Positions 35,193 through 45,562 of a stretch of 64,000 nt of DNA are shown one piece after another (position 1 is the first letter of the stretch; each line of letters begins with the position of its first letter). The stretch is from the NCBI RefSeq assembly GCF_006715485.1, contig NZ_VFNH01000001.1, positions 1,612,001 to 1,676,000 of the forward strand, given 5' to 3'. Both the position numbers and the translations under genes were made by a program. The DNA is from Herbaspirillum sp. SJZ107. Lineage in GTDB: Bacteria; Pseudomonadota; Gammaproteobacteria; Burkholderiales; Burkholderiaceae_D. A model generated the notes under the pieces. The model was not told the DNA's origin. It did no database searches and worked only from the letters and a program-made list of their open reading frames with translations.

Positions 35193-37486
35193 GCCGCGGC
35201 TTGCCCGCTGCGGGTCAGCCGCACGGCGATCGATTTCGCCGCCGGCACCTTGCTGTCCTTGGCGTAGTGCCACAGCGGCAGCAGCGGGTTGCATTCCGGG
35301 TAGTAGCCGGCGGTACAGCCCGGCGGCACCGGGTACTCCACCACCCGCAAGCCGTCGACGCGGCGCTCGACGCCGTCCTTGGCCACGGTGCTGGCCTGCA
35401 CGATGTCGCCGTCGCTGAGGCCCTGGGCGTCCATGTCCTCGCGCGCCATGAACAGCACCATCCGGTCTTTGACCCCGCGGAAGCGGTCTTCGTGGCTGTA
35501 GATCGTGGTGTTGAACTGGCCGTCGCTGCGCACCGTGAACAGGCGCAGCACGTCCGGGCTCTCTTCCTTCAGGTCGGGATCCGCGGCCAGGCCGTCGGGC
35601 ACCGTGAAGTTCGCCTTCTTGGTCGGTGTGTTCCATTGACGCTGGGCTGCCGCCACCGGCTTGCGGAAGCCGCCCGGCGTCCACATGCGTTCGTTGAAGT
35701 GGTTGAAGATCTCCGGGTAGGTCTCGGCAATGGCGTCGCGCACCTTGCTGTAGTCGGCCACCCAGCCGTCCCAGTCGACTTTCGGATTCGGCGCCAGCGT
35801 GGCCTTGGCCAGGCGCGCGACGATCGCCGGCTCCGACAGCAGCGTATCGGCGGCCGGCTCGGCGCGGCCGCGCGAGCCGTGCATGCAGCCGGTCGAGTCT
35901 TCCATCGACACCGCCTGCTCGACGCCGTTCTGGCGGTCGATCTCGATGCGGCCCAGGCAGGGCAGGATGTAGGCCGCCTTGCCGTGCACCAGGTGGCTGC
36001 GATTCAGCTTGGTCGAGATCTGTACCGTCAGCGGCAGCGCGCGCCAGCCGGCGTCCATCGCGCCGTGGTCGGGAACGGCCCGCACCAGGTTGCCTCCCAG
36101 GCTGATCAGCGCCTGCACCTTGCCGGCCTGGATCCCTTCGCAAGCCTCGATCGTGTTCATGCCCTTGTCGCGCGGCGGTTCGAAACCGTATTGTTCCTTC
36201 AGCTTGTCGAGCGGCGCCAGTTCCGGTTTCTCGGTGATGCCGACGGTGCGCTGGCCCTGCACGTTGGAGTGGCCGCGCACCGGACAGATGCCGGCGCCCG
36301 GCTTGCCGATGTTCCCGCGCAGGAGCAGGAAATTCACCAGCATCTGGATATTCTGGACGCCGTTGCGGTGCTGGGTCAGGCCCATGCCGAAGATGCCGAT
36401 CACGGCGTGCGAGCGCATGTACACCTGGGCCGCGCCTTCGATGGCGGCGCGCGTCAGGCCGGATTCGCGCTCGATCTCGGCCCAGTCGAGGGCACGCGCC
36501 GAGGTCGCCAGTTCCTCGAAGCCGTGCGTATGGCCGGCGAGGAAGGGCGCGTCGAGCGTACGGCCGGCGTGCGCGGCCATGGCGGCATCGTCGGCGTCGA
36601 TCACGGCCTTGCACAGGCCCATCAATGCGGCGGTATCGCCGCCGGCCTTGAGCTGGTGGTACTGGGTGCTGATGCAGGTCTCGCTGCCGGTCAGCATCTC
36701 GAGCGGCGATTGCGGATTGGTGAAGCTGACCAGGCCGCGTTCGCGCAGTGGGTTGAAGGTGATGATCTCGACGCCGCGCTTGCGCGCTTCCTGCAGCTGG
36801 TGCAGCATGCGCGGGCTGTTGACGCCCACGTTCTGGCCGAAGAAGAAGATACAGTCGGTCTTTTCGAAATCGTCCAGGGTGACGGTGCCGATCGGCACGC
36901 CGATCGACTTCGGCAGCGCCACCGAGGTGCTCTCGTGGCACATGTTGGAGCTGTCCGGCAGGTTGTTGTTGCCGTACATGCGCGCCAGCAGCTGGTACAT
37001 GTAAGAGGTTTCGAGCGAGGCGCGGCCCGAGCTGTAGAACACCACCTGCTTCGGATCGAAGCCGCGCAGCTGGGCGCCGATCTCGTCGAAGGCCTGGTCC
37101 CAGCCGATCTCGGTGTAGCGGTCGCTGGCGGCGTCATAGCGCAGCGGCACCGTCAGGCGGCCGATGTCTTCCAGGTCGTGGTCGTCCCAGCTTTCCAATT
37201 CGCGCACCGTGTGCTTGGCGAAGAATTCCGGCTTGACCACCTTGCTGGTGACTTCCCACGCCGTCGCCTTGGCGCCGCTTTCGCAGAATTCGGCCGGGTG
37301 CGGATGCGCCGGCTTGGCCCAGGCGCAGCTGACGCACATGAAGCCGTCCGGCTTGTTCTGCTTGAGGAGGAGGGCCGAACCCTCGACCGGGACCCGCTGC
37401 TCGAGCAGGATGGTGGTCACTTCCTTGATCGAGCCCCAGCCGCCGGCCGGGAGTTTGGGTTCGTTGCTGCTGCCATCCTTGTTCAT
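35189..37486 (-). CDS. FdhF/YdeP family molybdopterin oxidoreductase
   Basis: This 765-residue cytoplasmic protein is a formate-dehydrogenase-like oxidoreductase of the YdeP branch. The N-terminus has CVSCAWAKPAHPHPAEFCES for an Fe-S cluster. Later come MCHESTSVALPKSIG, GTVTLDDFEKTDC and the C-terminal molydopterin-binding half (MDAQGLSDGDIVQAST). No Sec codon is used and no Tat signal is present. YdeP is tied to acid resistance in E. coli; the substrate is not known. The start at MNKDGSSNE is preferred to a longer reading at 37648. It is not contiguous with the formate dehydrogenase operon. Confidence 0.87.
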   Translation of the reverse strand: MNKDGSSNEPKLPAGGWGSIKEVTTILLEQRVPVEGSALLLKQNKPDGFMCVSCAWAKPAHPHPAEFCESGAKATAWEVTSKVVKPEFFAKHTVRELESWDDHDLEDIGRLTVPLRYDAASDRYTEIGWDQAFDEIGAQLRGFDPKQVVFYSSGRASLETSYMYQLLARMYGNNNLPDSSNMCHESTSVALPKSIGVPIGTVTLDDFEKTDCIFFFGQNVGVNSPRMLHQLQEARKRGVEIITFNPLRERGLVSFTNPQSPLEMLTGSETCISTQYHQLKAGGDTAALMGLCKAVIDADDAAMAAHAGRTLDAPFLAGHTHGFEELATSARALDWAEIERESGLTRAAIEGAAQVYMRSHAVIGIFGMGLTQHRNGVQNIQMLVNFLLLRGNIGKPGAGICPVRGHSNVQGQRTVGITEKPELAPLDKLKEQYGFEPPRDKGMNTIEACEGIQAGKVQALISLGGNLVRAVPDHGAMDAGWRALPLTVQISTKLNRSHLVHGKAAYILPCLGRIEIDRQNGVEQAVSMEDSTGCMHGSRGRAEPAADTLLSEPAIVARLAKATLAPNPKVDWDGWVADYSKVRDAIAETYPEIFNHFNERMWTPGGFRKPVAAAQRQWNTPTKKANFTVPDGLAADPDLKEESPDVLRLFTVRSDGQFNTTIYSHEDRFRGVKDRMVLFMAREDMDAQGLSDGDIVQASTVAKDGVERRVDGLRVVEYPVPPGCTAGYYPECNPLLPLWHYAKDSKVPAAKSIAVRLTRSGQAAA

Positions 37487-37677
37487 GATCCGTGCCCTGT
37501 GGTGGTCTCCATACGAGCAGCGTGCGTCACCGGCGCAGCCATGTCTGTTCGCAAGCGCACATGGGAGGCCGCATCGAATGCATTCGCAATCAAATCCGTC
37601 AAATACGTGCGCCGCTGCACAGAAGAGTCGGCGCGGGTCCGGCATCATGTCAGTTCCATAACCGAAAGCGAACGATC

Positions 37678-38790
37678 ATGACGACTCCCGCTGAAATCCG
37701 TCCGATTCCTTATACGCCGGCCTATGAGGTGCCGGAAGACGAGGAACAGGTCACCACCTTCGACCTGAAGGACACGATGCACGGCATCTCGGTCAAGACC
37801 TTCCAGGATTCCGGGCATGCGATCCGCAGCGTGCACGCCAAGACGCACGGCCTGCTGGTCGGCGAACTGACCGTGGAGGGTGGCCTGGCGCCCGCGTATG
37901 CCCAGGGCCTGTTCGCCCAGCCCGGCCGTTATCCGGCGGTGATCCGCCTGTCGACCACCCCGGGCGACATCCTCAGCGACGACGTCTCGACGCCGCGCGG
38001 GCTGTCCTTGAAGGTGATCGGGGTGCCGGGCAGCCGCGTCGAGGGCAGCGAGGATGCCACCACCCAGGACTTCGTGCTGGTCAACGGGCCGGTGTTCAGC
38101 GCGCCGAACGCCAGGAAATTCCTGGGCAGCGCCAAGCTGCTGGCCTCGACCACCGACAAGGTGCCGAACCTGAAGCGCGCCTTTTCGGCGGTCGCGCGCG
38201 GCGCCGAAAAAGTCATCGAGGCCGTCGGCGGCGAGAGCGCGACGCTGAAGTCGCTGGGTGGCCATCCGGAAACCAACCCGCTCGGCGAAACCTATTACAG
38301 CCAGGTGCCGATCCTGTTCGGCGACTACATGGCCAAGGTGTCGGTGGCGCCGGTCAGCCCCGAACTCACCGCGCTGAAGGATGCCGCGGTCGACCTGAAG
38401 GACAAGCCGGACGGCCTGCGCGATGCGGTGGTCGATTATTTCTCCGGCCACGGCGGCGAATGGGAGTTGCGCATCCAGCTGTGCACCGACATCGACAAGA
38501 TGCCGATCGAGGATGCCTCGGTTGAATGGCCGGAAGACCTCAGCCCGTATGTGACGGTGGCGCGCCTGCGCGTCGCCCAGCAGGAAGCCTGGAGTACCGA
38601 CCGGGCACAGAAGATCGACGAAGGCATGCAATTCAACCCATGGCACGCGCTGGCCGCGCATCGCCCTCTGGGTTCCATCATGCGTGTACGCAAGGAAGTG
38701 TATGCAATGTCAAAACGCTTCCGCGCCGAACGCAACGGTGTCGAGATCGCCGAGCCAAGCTCGGTCGACCCTATTCTCGGCAAACATTGA
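37678..38790 (+). CDS. Catalase-like heme-domain protein
   Basis: This 370-residue protein belongs to the short catalase-like family: FAQPGRYPAVIRLSTTPGD, GLSLKVIGVPGSR, TTQDFVLVNGPVFSAPNARK and NPLGETYYSQVPILFGDYM. The classical heme-ligand Tyr motif of full catalases is not evident, so peroxide activity is unproven. Similar proteins are often called catalase family or SrpA-like; no signal peptide is seen here. It is divergent from the YdeP-type gene and followed by a small secreted protein gene 11 bases on. Confidence 0.82.
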   Translation: MTTPAEIRPIPYTPAYEVPEDEEQVTTFDLKDTMHGISVKTFQDSGHAIRSVHAKTHGLLVGELTVEGGLAPAYAQGLFAQPGRYPAVIRLSTTPGDILSDDVSTPRGLSLKVIGVPGSRVEGSEDATTQDFVLVNGPVFSAPNARKFLGSAKLLASTTDKVPNLKRAFSAVARGAEKVIEAVGGESATLKSLGGHPETNPLGETYYSQVPILFGDYMAKVSVAPVSPELTALKDAAVDLKDKPDGLRDAVVDYFSGHGGEWELRIQLCTDIDKMPIEDASVEWPEDLSPYVTVARLRVAQQEAWSTDRAQKIDEGMQFNPWHALAAHRPLGSIMRVRKEVYAMSKRFRAERNGVEIAEPSSVDPILGKH

Positions 38791-38801
38791 AAGGAACGAC
38801 C

Positions 38802-39188
38802 ATGAAGACCAAACTCGCAATCGTACTGGCCGGCCTGCTGGGCGCCGGCCTGGCCCAGGCCCAGAGCCACTCGGTGGCCAATTACTCGAACCCGCCCAAC
38901 ACCCAGGCCGACAGCAAGGCCGGCACCGACGCCACGCCGGGCCTGAGCGCCACCCATGCGCGCCAGGACGTGCATCACACCAACCAGAACAAGCCGAACG
39001 GGAAGCACAAGAACATCGGCAAGGGCGTGAAGTCGAAGAATGGCGCCGATAACGCGACCACCACCCAGCCGAAGCCGGGTGCGGAAGCGACGCTGCAGAA
39101 GGATCCATCGGAGGCGGTGGATCCGCAGCAGCAGAAGGCGTTCAATGCGACGTCGTCGACGTCTTCGAGCACTCCGGATTCGAAGTAA
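38802..39188 (+). CDS. Small secreted Lys/Asn-rich protein
   Basis: This 128-residue protein has a signal peptide (MKTKLAIVLAGLLGAGLAQA). The mature part is disordered, polar and repetitive (NQNKPNGKHKNIGKGVKSKN, then TSSTSSSTPDSK at the end). No family was recognised. The AAAGGAACGACC-type site before the ATG, and the 11-base gap, suggest co-transcription with the catalase-like gene. Confidence 0.7.
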   Translation: MKTKLAIVLAGLLGAGLAQAQSHSVANYSNPPNTQADSKAGTDATPGLSATHARQDVHHTNQNKPNGKHKNIGKGVKSKNGADNATTTQPKPGAEATLQKDPSEAVDPQQQKAFNATSSTSSSTPDSK

Positions 39189-39196
39189 TAATCATC

Positions 39197-39236
39197 TCGG
39201 CCGGCAGGTGCTGCACATAGCAGTACCTGCGGCCGA
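39197..39236. terminator. Hairpin after the secreted-protein gene
   Basis: TCGGCCGGCAGGTGCTGC and GCAGTACCTGCGGCCGA form a long stem with one bulged base and a five-base loop, nine bases after the stop. No T-run follows, so it may be a stability hairpin rather than a true intrinsic terminator. Confidence 0.5.
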
Positions 39237-39239
39237 AGC

Positions 39240-39318
39240 ACGTCGCCCCTGTGCAGGCAGGGGCCCAAGTTTTGCGCTATGCCGGCAACTTGGGCCCCTG
39301 CCTTCGCAGGGGCGACGT
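39240..39318. repeat. Paired REP-like (BIME-like) element
   Basis: Two inverted arms of 30 bases (39241-39270 and 39289-39318) differ at only about three positions and each contains the CGTCGCCCCTG core seen at 21874 and 43901. The spacer is 18 bases. Such paired REPs are typical mobile palindromes or mRNA-end structures. Confidence 0.7.
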
Positions 39319-39344
39319 TTACGTGCTAATTGATACTAAAAGAT

Positions 39345-39440
39345 TGGCGGAAGGCAGAAAGAGTCGAACTTACAGGAGAGCGGCTGACGCCCCCCACTGG
39401 GTTTGAAGCCCAGCCCCATCACCGGATGAGAATGCCTTCC
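39345..39440 (-). tRNA. selC: tRNA-Sec (anticodon UCA)
   Basis: This 96-base tRNA, CCA encoded, has an 8-pair acceptor stem (GGAAGGCA with TGCCTTCC), an anticodon arm CTGGGCTTCAAACCCAG with UCA at 39404-39406, a long extra arm, and discriminator G. It lies 20 bases after selB on the same strand. The long stems are diagnostic for selenocysteine tRNA. Confidence 0.96.
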
Positions 39441-39460
39441 TTCGTCGTACAGAACCGGGG

Positions 39461-41356
39461 TCAGCTTTGCCAGCTGACTTGCGGACGCAGCATGTGGCTG
39501 TTGCGGACGCGGCGAGTATAGCCGACGCGGTCGAAAAACTCCAGAATCTGGATCGCGCGCTTGCGTCCCAGGCCGGTGGCGTCGCGGAAGGCGGCGGCCT
39601 GCACGTCCGGCAGGCCGGCCACGATGTGTGCCAGTTCGGCCAGCGGCGCCGGGTGGTAGAACAGGTCGGGCACCACCTGGCTCAATTGACCCGCGCGCGC
39701 CAGCTTGCGCAGCAGTGCGCGCACGGCATCCTCGGCCACGTTGTAGGTCCTGGCCAGGTCGCGCACCCAGGGCGGATCGTAGCGGCCGGCCTGCAGCGCC
39801 GGCAGCAGGCGCGCTGCCAAAGCCTCCTCGGCAGCGCTGAGGGCGACGCTGTGTCCCGGCAGGTGCACGCTGTGGCCGGTGCGGGTCAACGTCCCCGCGT
39901 CCAGCATGCGCGCCGTGAGGCCGCTCCACAGGGCGTCGCTCGCATCCGGCGCCGCCATGCGCTTCAGGCGCCACAGTTCCGGGCCGGCTTCGTCGGGCTG
40001 GCGCGCGTGAAAGTCGGCCAGCACGGCCAGCACCTTGTCCTGCAGCGGCGCCAGCATCGCCGGATCGACCAGCAGCGTATCGCCGCCCGGGAGCGGCAGG
40101 CGCAGCGTGTCGGGTGGCAGCGCCAGCCGCTCCAGCGGCACTTGCGTCAGGCGCACCAGTTCGGCGCCGCTCAGGCCCGAGGGGCTGGCGCGCAGCAGCG
40201 GTGCGGCATCGCCGTTGTCGACGAAGGCGGCCAGTGCGTCGAGCCAGGCCAGGCGCGCCGGGCTCCTGCGCTTGCGCGCGGCGCCGAACGGATCGAGCAC
40301 CACGCCGCCGCCGACCGTCTGGGTGGCCTGGGCATTGCGCAGCACGAAGCGGTCGCCCGGCACCGCGTGCAGCGCCTGCTCGAATACCAGCTGCACGCGG
40401 CCGCGCTGGCCGGCCTGCAGCTGCTCGGCGTCGAGCGGCACCACGTTGGCGGTATGGTGGGCGGCGCCGATGTGCACGTGTACCGGGCTCCAGGCTTTGA
40501 GGGCGCTGCCGGCGTCGGGCAGAAGTTGCAGGTCGACGTCGAGGCGCTCCGAGCACGCGCCCATGCGCGGATCGACGATCCAGGTGCCGCGTTCGATGTC
40601 CTCGCGCGCCACGCCGGCCAGGTTCAGCGCCAGGCGCTGGCCGGCCAGGCCGCGCTCGGCGGCGCGGTTCTGGGCGTGGACCGCGCGCACGCGCGCCCCC
40701 TTGCCCGAGGGCGCCAGCACCACGCTGTCGCCGATGGCGACGCTGCCCGCGAGCGCGGTGCCGGTGACCACCGTGCCCTGGCCGGACAGCGTGAACACGC
40801 GGTCGACGCCCAGGCGGAACAGGCGCGCCTCGTCGCGCGCCGGCAGCGATGCTTCCAGCGCGCGCAGGTGGGCCAGCAGGGCGGCCACGCCCGTATCGCC
40901 CTGGTCGGTCGAGCGGGTCGGGAAGATCGGCGCGCCGGCAAACGGCGTCGCCGCCAGCAGTGCGCGGATCTCCCCTTCGACTTCGGCGATGCGCTGCGCA
41001 TCGGCACGGTCTGCCTTGGTCAGCGCCACCACGCCGCGGCGCACGCCGAGCAGCTGCAGGATGGCCAGGTGCTCGCGCGTCTGCGGCATCACGCCGTCGT
41101 CCGCAGCCACCACCAGCAGGGCAACGTCGATGCCGGTCACGCCCGAGGCCATGGTGCGGATGAACTTTTCGTGGCCGGGCACGTCGATGATGCCCAGCAC
41201 GTGACCGTCCGACTGCGACGGTAAATACGCGTATCCCAGTTCGATCGAGATGCCGCGCGCCTTTTCTTCCTTCAGGCGGTCGGTGTCGACCCCGGTCAGG
41301 GCGCGCGTCAGCGTGGTCTTGCCATGGTCGATATGGCCTGCGGTACCGACGATCAT
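39461..41356 (-). CDS. selB: SelB, selenocysteine-specific elongation factor
   Basis: This 631-residue factor delivers Sec-tRNA to UGA codons that carry a SECIS hairpin. It begins [20 protein letters not shown] (G1), with DVPGHEKF (G3) and TKADRAD (G4), then EF-Tu-like barrels. Four winged helices in the last 250 residues bind the SECIS, ending near [20 protein letters not shown]. Its ATG overlaps the selA stop (ATGA), so a longer open reading frame upstream is only an overlap artefact. Confidence 0.96.
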   Translation of the reverse strand: MIVGTAGHIDHGKTTLTRALTGVDTDRLKEEKARGISIELGYAYLPSQSDGHVLGIIDVPGHEKFIRTMASGVTGIDVALLVVAADDGVMPQTREHLAILQLLGVRRGVVALTKADRADAQRIAEVEGEIRALLAATPFAGAPIFPTRSTDQGDTGVAALLAHLRALEASLPARDEARLFRLGVDRVFTLSGQGTVVTGTALAGSVAIGDSVVLAPSGKGARVRAVHAQNRAAERGLAGQRLALNLAGVAREDIERGTWIVDPRMGACSERLDVDLQLLPDAGSALKAWSPVHVHIGAAHHTANVVPLDAEQLQAGQRGRVQLVFEQALHAVPGDRFVLRNAQATQTVGGGVVLDPFGAARKRRSPARLAWLDALAAFVDNGDAAPLLRASPSGLSGAELVRLTQVPLERLALPPDTLRLPLPGGDTLLVDPAMLAPLQDKVLAVLADFHARQPDEAGPELWRLKRMAAPDASDALWSGLTARMLDAGTLTRTGHSVHLPGHSVALSAAEEALAARLLPALQAGRYDPPWVRDLARTYNVAEDAVRALLRKLARAGQLSQVVPDLFYHPAPLAELAHIVAGLPDVQAAAFRDATGLGRKRAIQILEFFDRVGYTRRVRNSHMLRPQVSWQS

Positions 41357-42798
41357 GCTGCTGCGGACGCCAGCTGCGCCAGTTGGCGGATGAATACGTC
41401 GCGCTGCGGCTCTTCGAGGCAGCGCAGGTCCAGCCACAGGGTATCGTCGGCGATGCGGCCGACCACCGGGCGCGGCAGGGCGCGCAGGCGCCGTTCCAGC
41501 ACGCCCAGCGGATTGCCGCGTACGCCCGCACCGGCGCGGATCGCCAGGCCATAGCTCGGCAAGCGGTCCACCGGCAGGGCGCCGCTGCCGATCTGGCTGC
41601 TCATCGGCTCGGCCGCCACCGCGTAGCCGGGGCCGAGTGCATCCTGCATCGGCTGCAGCAGCGCTTCGGCCAGCGCGCGCATGTCGGCTGCCGGACGGGT
41701 CAGCAGGCGCAGCGTGGTCAGGCGTTCGGGCAGCAGGTCGGGCGCGCGGTACAGGTTCAGCACCGGTTCCAAAGCAGCTAGCGTCAATTTCGACACGCGC
41801 AGCGCGCGCTTCAGCGGGTTCTTCTTGATCGTGGCGATCAGGTCGGCACGGCCGGCGATGATGCCGCACTGCGGGCCGCCGAGCAGCTTGTCGCCGCTGA
41901 AGGTGACCAGGTCGGCCCCGGCCGCGATGGTTTCCCTGACCGTGGTCTCGTGCGGCAGGCCGTAGCGCTCCAGGTCGACCAGCGTCCCGCTGCCGAGATC
42001 GACGGCGATCGGGATGCCGCGCTCGCGCGCCAGCGGCGCCAGTTCGGCCACCGTCACTTCCTTGGTGAAGCCGGTGATCGCGTAATTGCTGGTGTGGACC
42101 TTGAGCAGCATGGCGGTGTTCTCGCCGGCGAACTCCGCATAGTCCTTCAGGTGGGTGCGGTTGGTGGTGCCGACTTCGCGCAGGATGGCCCCGGCGCGGG
42201 TCATGATGTCGGGGATGCGGAAGGCGCCGCCGATCTCGACCAGCTCGCCGCGCGAGACGATCACTTCGCGGCCGGCACCCAATGCGTTCAGCATCAGCAG
42301 CACGGCCGCCGCATTGTTGTTGACGATGGTGACGGCCTCGGCCCCGGTCAGCGCCCGCAGCTGGGCTTCGACCAGGTTGTCGCGGTCGCCGCGGCTGCCG
42401 GTCTCGAGGTCCCATTCCAGGTTCATCGGCCAGCGCAGCGCTTCGACCACGGCCTGCACCGCTTCGTCGGGCAGCAGCGCGCGTCCGAGATTGGTGTGCA
42501 GGACGGTGCCGGTCAGGTTGAACACCGGAACCAGCTTCGAGGCGTTGCTGCTGCGCAGGCGCGCGTCCAGCAGCGCCAGCAGCGCGGCCGGCGCCGTATC
42601 GGGCGCTTCGCCGGCCAGGAGGCGCGACCGCACCTCGCTCAGCACCGCGCGCAGCGTCTCGACACTCTGTTCGCGCCCGTATTGCGCCAGCAGCGGTGCG
42701 CAGGCCGGATCGTCCAGCAGCACATGCACCGCAGGCAGCCGCAGGTTGGGGGTTGCCGCACCATCGGCTGCCATTACGCTCGTTCCTTCATCATGCAT
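41353..42798 (-). CDS. selA: SelA, L-seryl-tRNA(Sec) selenium transferase
   Basis: This 481-residue PLP enzyme turns Ser-tRNA(Sec) into Sec-tRNA using selenophosphate. The PLP lysine is in [24 protein letters not shown] and [14 protein letters not shown] near the N-terminus are family motifs. The length is usual. The ATG overlaps the fdhE end by eight bases. An alternative ATG lies eight codons in. Confidence 0.96.
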   Translation of the reverse strand: MHDEGTSVMAADGAATPNLRLPAVHVLLDDPACAPLLAQYGREQSVETLRAVLSEVRSRLLAGEAPDTAPAALLALLDARLRSSNASKLVPVFNLTGTVLHTNLGRALLPDEAVQAVVEALRWPMNLEWDLETGSRGDRDNLVEAQLRALTGAEAVTIVNNNAAAVLLMLNALGAGREVIVSRGELVEIGGAFRIPDIMTRAGAILREVGTTNRTHLKDYAEFAGENTAMLLKVHTSNYAITGFTKEVTVAELAPLARERGIPIAVDLGSGTLVDLERYGLPHETTVRETIAAGADLVTFSGDKLLGGPQCGIIAGRADLIATIKKNPLKRALRVSKLTLAALEPVLNLYRAPDLLPERLTTLRLLTRPAADMRALAEALLQPMQDALGPGYAVAAEPMSSQIGSGALPVDRLPSYGLAIRAGAGVRGNPLGVLERRLRALPRPVVGRIADDTLWLDLRCLEEPQRDVFIRQLAQLASAAA

Positions 42799-43819
42799 CT
42801 TCCTTCAGCCATAGCAGCGGGTTGCCGCTGGCGCGGGCATAACCCGCTTCCGACACCAGCACGTCCAGCATCATGCTGGCCAGGTCGTCCGCCACCGGTT
42901 CGACATGGAAGTCGTGTTCCTGGTTGAAGATCTTGCGGTAGGTATGGCAGTCGTCGCAGGTTTCGGCGCGCGCCACCTTGGACGGGTCGATGTTCTTGTA
43001 GCCCGGTTTGCCGGCCTTGGCGGCGGCTTCGTTTTCGAGCTGCGGGTCCTCGTCCTTGCCGATCAGGCCCTGGTAGGCGATCTTGCCGTTCGATTCGCAG
43101 CACGAGCACTTCACGCGCACCATGTGCCATTCGCTTTCGCAGACGCTGCAGTGCAGGTAGCGGTAACCCTGCGACTGGCCGCCGATGCGCACCACGCTGG
43201 CCACCGGATGCGAGCCGCATACCGGGCACAGGGTGCTCGTGACCAGCGGCTGGGCCCAGGCGGCGTCCAGCTGGCCCGCCATCAGGCTCCAGGTGACTTG
43301 CAGGGCGGCCGCGATGAACGGCGCGCGCAGCGGATCGGCGCCTTCGTCGAAGCTGCCGAGGATGGCGTCGGCGATGCCTTCCAGCTCGGCGCTCGGGGTG
43401 GCGCGCAGGCTGGCGACGGCCGGCGCCAGCTGCGGCGGCGCGTCCTTGGCGGCTTCGAGCGCGTCGAGCAGGCTGGCGAACACGCCCAGCCAGACCGCGG
43501 GACGGGTGCCGGTGGCCGGCAGCGGCGGCATATTGTGGTCGTGCGCGAGCTTCAGCTCTTCATTCGCAGGCAGCGCCACGCCGGTGGCGCCGAGGCGGGT
43601 GACCACGGTGTGCTGGGCGTCGGCGACGCATGCCATCAGGGTCAGATAGCCTTTGAGGGCTTCCTCGACCGGAATGCCGGGCACTTCGCCGGCGGCCAGG
43701 GCGCGCAGGCGCGCGGCGCGGGCCTGGTAGAGGGACGCCGGGTGCGGCAGCAGCAGGCGCGGGATGGCGTTATGATCGAGTGCTTCGATCTCGCCGGGTT
43801 GGAGTAGACGTTGTACCAA
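42791..43819 (-). CDS. fdhE: FdhE, formate dehydrogenase accessory protein
   Basis: This 342-residue cytoplasmic protein is needed for assembly of respiratory formate dehydrogenase. Four CxxC pairs are visible (CPVC, CSVC, CSCC, CDDC), matching the rubredoxin-like metal site of FdhE, and the last part ([21 protein letters not shown]) is conserved. It starts with TTG; no ATG or GTG gives a better length, and a GAGAG stretch precedes it. It lies between a terminator and selA. Confidence 0.93.
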   Translation of the reverse strand: MVQRLLQPGEIEALDHNAIPRLLLPHPASLYQARAARLRALAAGEVPGIPVEEALKGYLTLMACVADAQHTVVTRLGATGVALPANEELKLAHDHNMPPLPATGTRPAVWLGVFASLLDALEAAKDAPPQLAPAVASLRATPSAELEGIADAILGSFDEGADPLRAPFIAAALQVTWSLMAGQLDAAWAQPLVTSTLCPVCGSHPVASVVRIGGQSQGYRYLHCSVCESEWHMVRVKCSCCESNGKIAYQGLIGKDEDPQLENEAAAKAGKPGYKNIDPSKVARAETCDDCHTYRKIFNQEHDFHVEPVADDLASMMLDVLVSEAGYARASGNPLLWLKEDA

Positions 43820-43831
43820 GATATCTCTCGA

Positions 43832-43870
43832 CTAAAAACAAAGGCCGGGTCGCGTCGGCGAACCCGGCCT
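43832..43870 (-). terminator. Intrinsic terminator after fdoI
   Basis: On the minus strand AGGCCGGGT and ACCCGGCCT form a 9-pair stem with an 11-base loop, followed by TTTGTTTTT. It separates fdoGHI from fdhE-selA-selB, so the latter needs its own promoter or read-through. Confidence 0.85.
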
Positions 43871-43900
43871 ATTCTAAATGAATGATGAAAAGCTTGCCGT

Positions 43901-43928
43901 CGTCGTCCCTGCCTTCGCAGGGACGACG
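43901..43928. repeat. REP-like palindrome, single copy
   Basis: CGTCGTCCCTGC and GCAGGGACGACG flank CTTC. It is a T/A variant of the palindrome at 21874 and 39240, lying between the fdoI stop and the terminator. Confidence 0.65.
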
Positions 43929-43949
43929 GGTCATGCTTGCCGGGTCAAC

Positions 43950-44633
43950 TTAATGACCGCTGTCACCCTTCTTCATCACCTCTTCGAACCACTTCGGATG
44001 GTGCTTGCGCGCCCAGCCGTAGCTGACGAAGCCGCGCGTCATCGCGCCGATCGAGCCCTTGATCCACAGGCCGGCGTAGATGTGCACGATGATCGCCGTG
44101 ATGATCACGAAGGCGAAGAACGCGTGCATCAGCGCCGAGAAGCGGATCAGGCCGATCGGGAAGAAGTGCGAGAACCACTGGCGCCAGATCACGATGCCCG
44201 ACAGCAGCAGCACGATCATGCACACCACCAGCGTGAAGAACAGCATCTTCTGGCCGGCGTTGTACTTGCCGATGCGCGGCAGCTTGTCCTCGCGGTTGGC
44301 CAGCACGTCGCCGATCTGCTTCAGCCACTGCTTGTCGCCGTCCTCGAACTTGTTGTGGGCACGCATGCGCAGTGCCAGCAGCATGAACGAGACGAACATC
44401 ACCACACCGAAGAACGGGTGCAGGATGCGGGTCCACTGGCCGCCGCCGAACAGCAGCGCCAGCCACGACATGGCAGGGTGGAACATGGCCAGGCCGGTCA
44501 GCGCCAGCACGATGAAGCAGATCGCCGTCAGCCAGTGATTGCTGCGTTCGTTGGCGGTGTAGCGCTGGATGACCGGGTTGCCGTCCTTATCGGTCCGCAA
44601 CTTGATCAAGTTGCCGTCCTGATCACGCTTCAT
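43950..44633 (-). CDS. fdoI: Formate dehydrogenase cytochrome b556 (gamma) subunit
   Basis: This 227-residue inner-membrane cytochrome has four helices ([47 protein letters not shown] and [20 protein letters not shown]). Heme-ligand histidines are seen in [16 protein letters not shown] and the last helix. It passes electrons from the beta subunit to quinone. The start overlaps fdoH by eleven bases. The fdn/fdo type cannot be told. Confidence 0.94.
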   Translation of the reverse strand: MKRDQDGNLIKLRTDKDGNPVIQRYTANERSNHWLTAICFIVLALTGLAMFHPAMSWLALLFGGGQWTRILHPFFGVVMFVSFMLLALRMRAHNKFEDGDKQWLKQIGDVLANREDKLPRIGKYNAGQKMLFFTLVVCMIVLLLSGIVIWRQWFSHFFPIGLIRFSALMHAFFAFVIITAIIVHIYAGLWIKGSIGAMTRGFVSYGWARKHHPKWFEEVMKKGDSGH

Positions 44634-45543
44634 GCTTTTCCCCTTTCAACTGGCGGGCCTCGTGCAGCGCCTCGGCTTCCTCGTCCTTGCTGACCTCGTT
44701 CGGGCCGACACGGGTGTAGTGGAACCAGCCGGCGACCGCGGCCGCCGCCATGCCCAACAGGGCCAGCGGCTTGGTGGCGCCTTTCCACAGGCCGACCATC
44801 GGGCTGATGGACGGGTTGTTCGGCAAGCCGTGGTACAGCGCCGGACGGTCCGCGTGGTGCAGCACGTACATCACGTGGGTGCCGCCGACGCCGGCCGGGT
44901 CGTACAGGCCAGCGTTCTCGTAGCCGCGTTCCTTCAGGTCTTCGATACGGCCGGCGGCGTGTTCCTTCATCGCCTCCTTGGTACCGAAAACGATTGCGCC
45001 GGTCGGGCAGGTCTTGACGCAGGCAGGCTCCTGGCCGACAGCCACGCGGTCCGAGCACAGGGTGCACTTGTAGGCGCGGTTGTCTTCCTTCGAGATGCGC
45101 GGAATGTTGAACGGGCAGCCGGTGACGCAATAGCCGCAGCCGATACAGTTTTCCTCGTGGAAGTCCACGATGCCGTTGTTGTACTGCACGATCGCACCCG
45201 GCGACGGGCAGGCCTTGAGGCAGCCCGGCTCTTCGCAGTGCATGCAGCCGTCCTTGCGGATCAGCCACTCGAGGTTGCCGTCGTTGGTCTCGTGCTCCGC
45301 AAAGCGCATCACGGTCCACGACTTCGGCGTCAAGTCGAGCGGGTTGTCATACACGCCCGCATTGACGCCGACTTCGTCGCGCACGTCGTTCCACTCCATG
45401 CAGGCGGTCTGGCAAGCCTTGCAGCCGATGCACTTCGAGACGTCGATCAGCTTGGCGACCTCGCCGGCCGCCGGATGACGATTGGTCGGCGGTACCGTCG
45501 TGGTAGCGGAAACCCGCTTGATATCCAAAGATTGTAATGCCAT
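44623..45543 (-). CDS. fdoH: Formate dehydrogenase iron-sulfur (beta) subunit
   Basis: This 306-residue electron-transfer subunit has four 4Fe-4S sites: [42 protein letters not shown] and [20 protein letters not shown] (in part). One C-terminal membrane helix (about 255-275) anchors it. The subunit sits between the Sec-containing alpha subunit and the cytochrome. The gene follows fdoG by 19 bases. Confidence 0.96.
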   Translation of the reverse strand: MALQSLDIKRVSATTTVPPTNRHPAAGEVAKLIDVSKCIGCKACQTACMEWNDVRDEVGVNAGVYDNPLDLTPKSWTVMRFAEHETNDGNLEWLIRKDGCMHCEEPGCLKACPSPGAIVQYNNGIVDFHEENCIGCGYCVTGCPFNIPRISKEDNRAYKCTLCSDRVAVGQEPACVKTCPTGAIVFGTKEAMKEHAAGRIEDLKERGYENAGLYDPAGVGGTHVMYVLHHADRPALYHGLPNNPSISPMVGLWKGATKPLALLGMAAAAVAGWFHYTRVGPNEVSKDEEAEALHEARQLKGEKHEA

Positions 45544-45562
45544 AAATATTCTCTCCGGAGCC

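Noticed and set aside
39461..42415. SelB as a 984-residue protein
   Set aside because: The extra 353 residues are the overlapping selA region in another frame; the true start is the ATG overlapping the selA stop.
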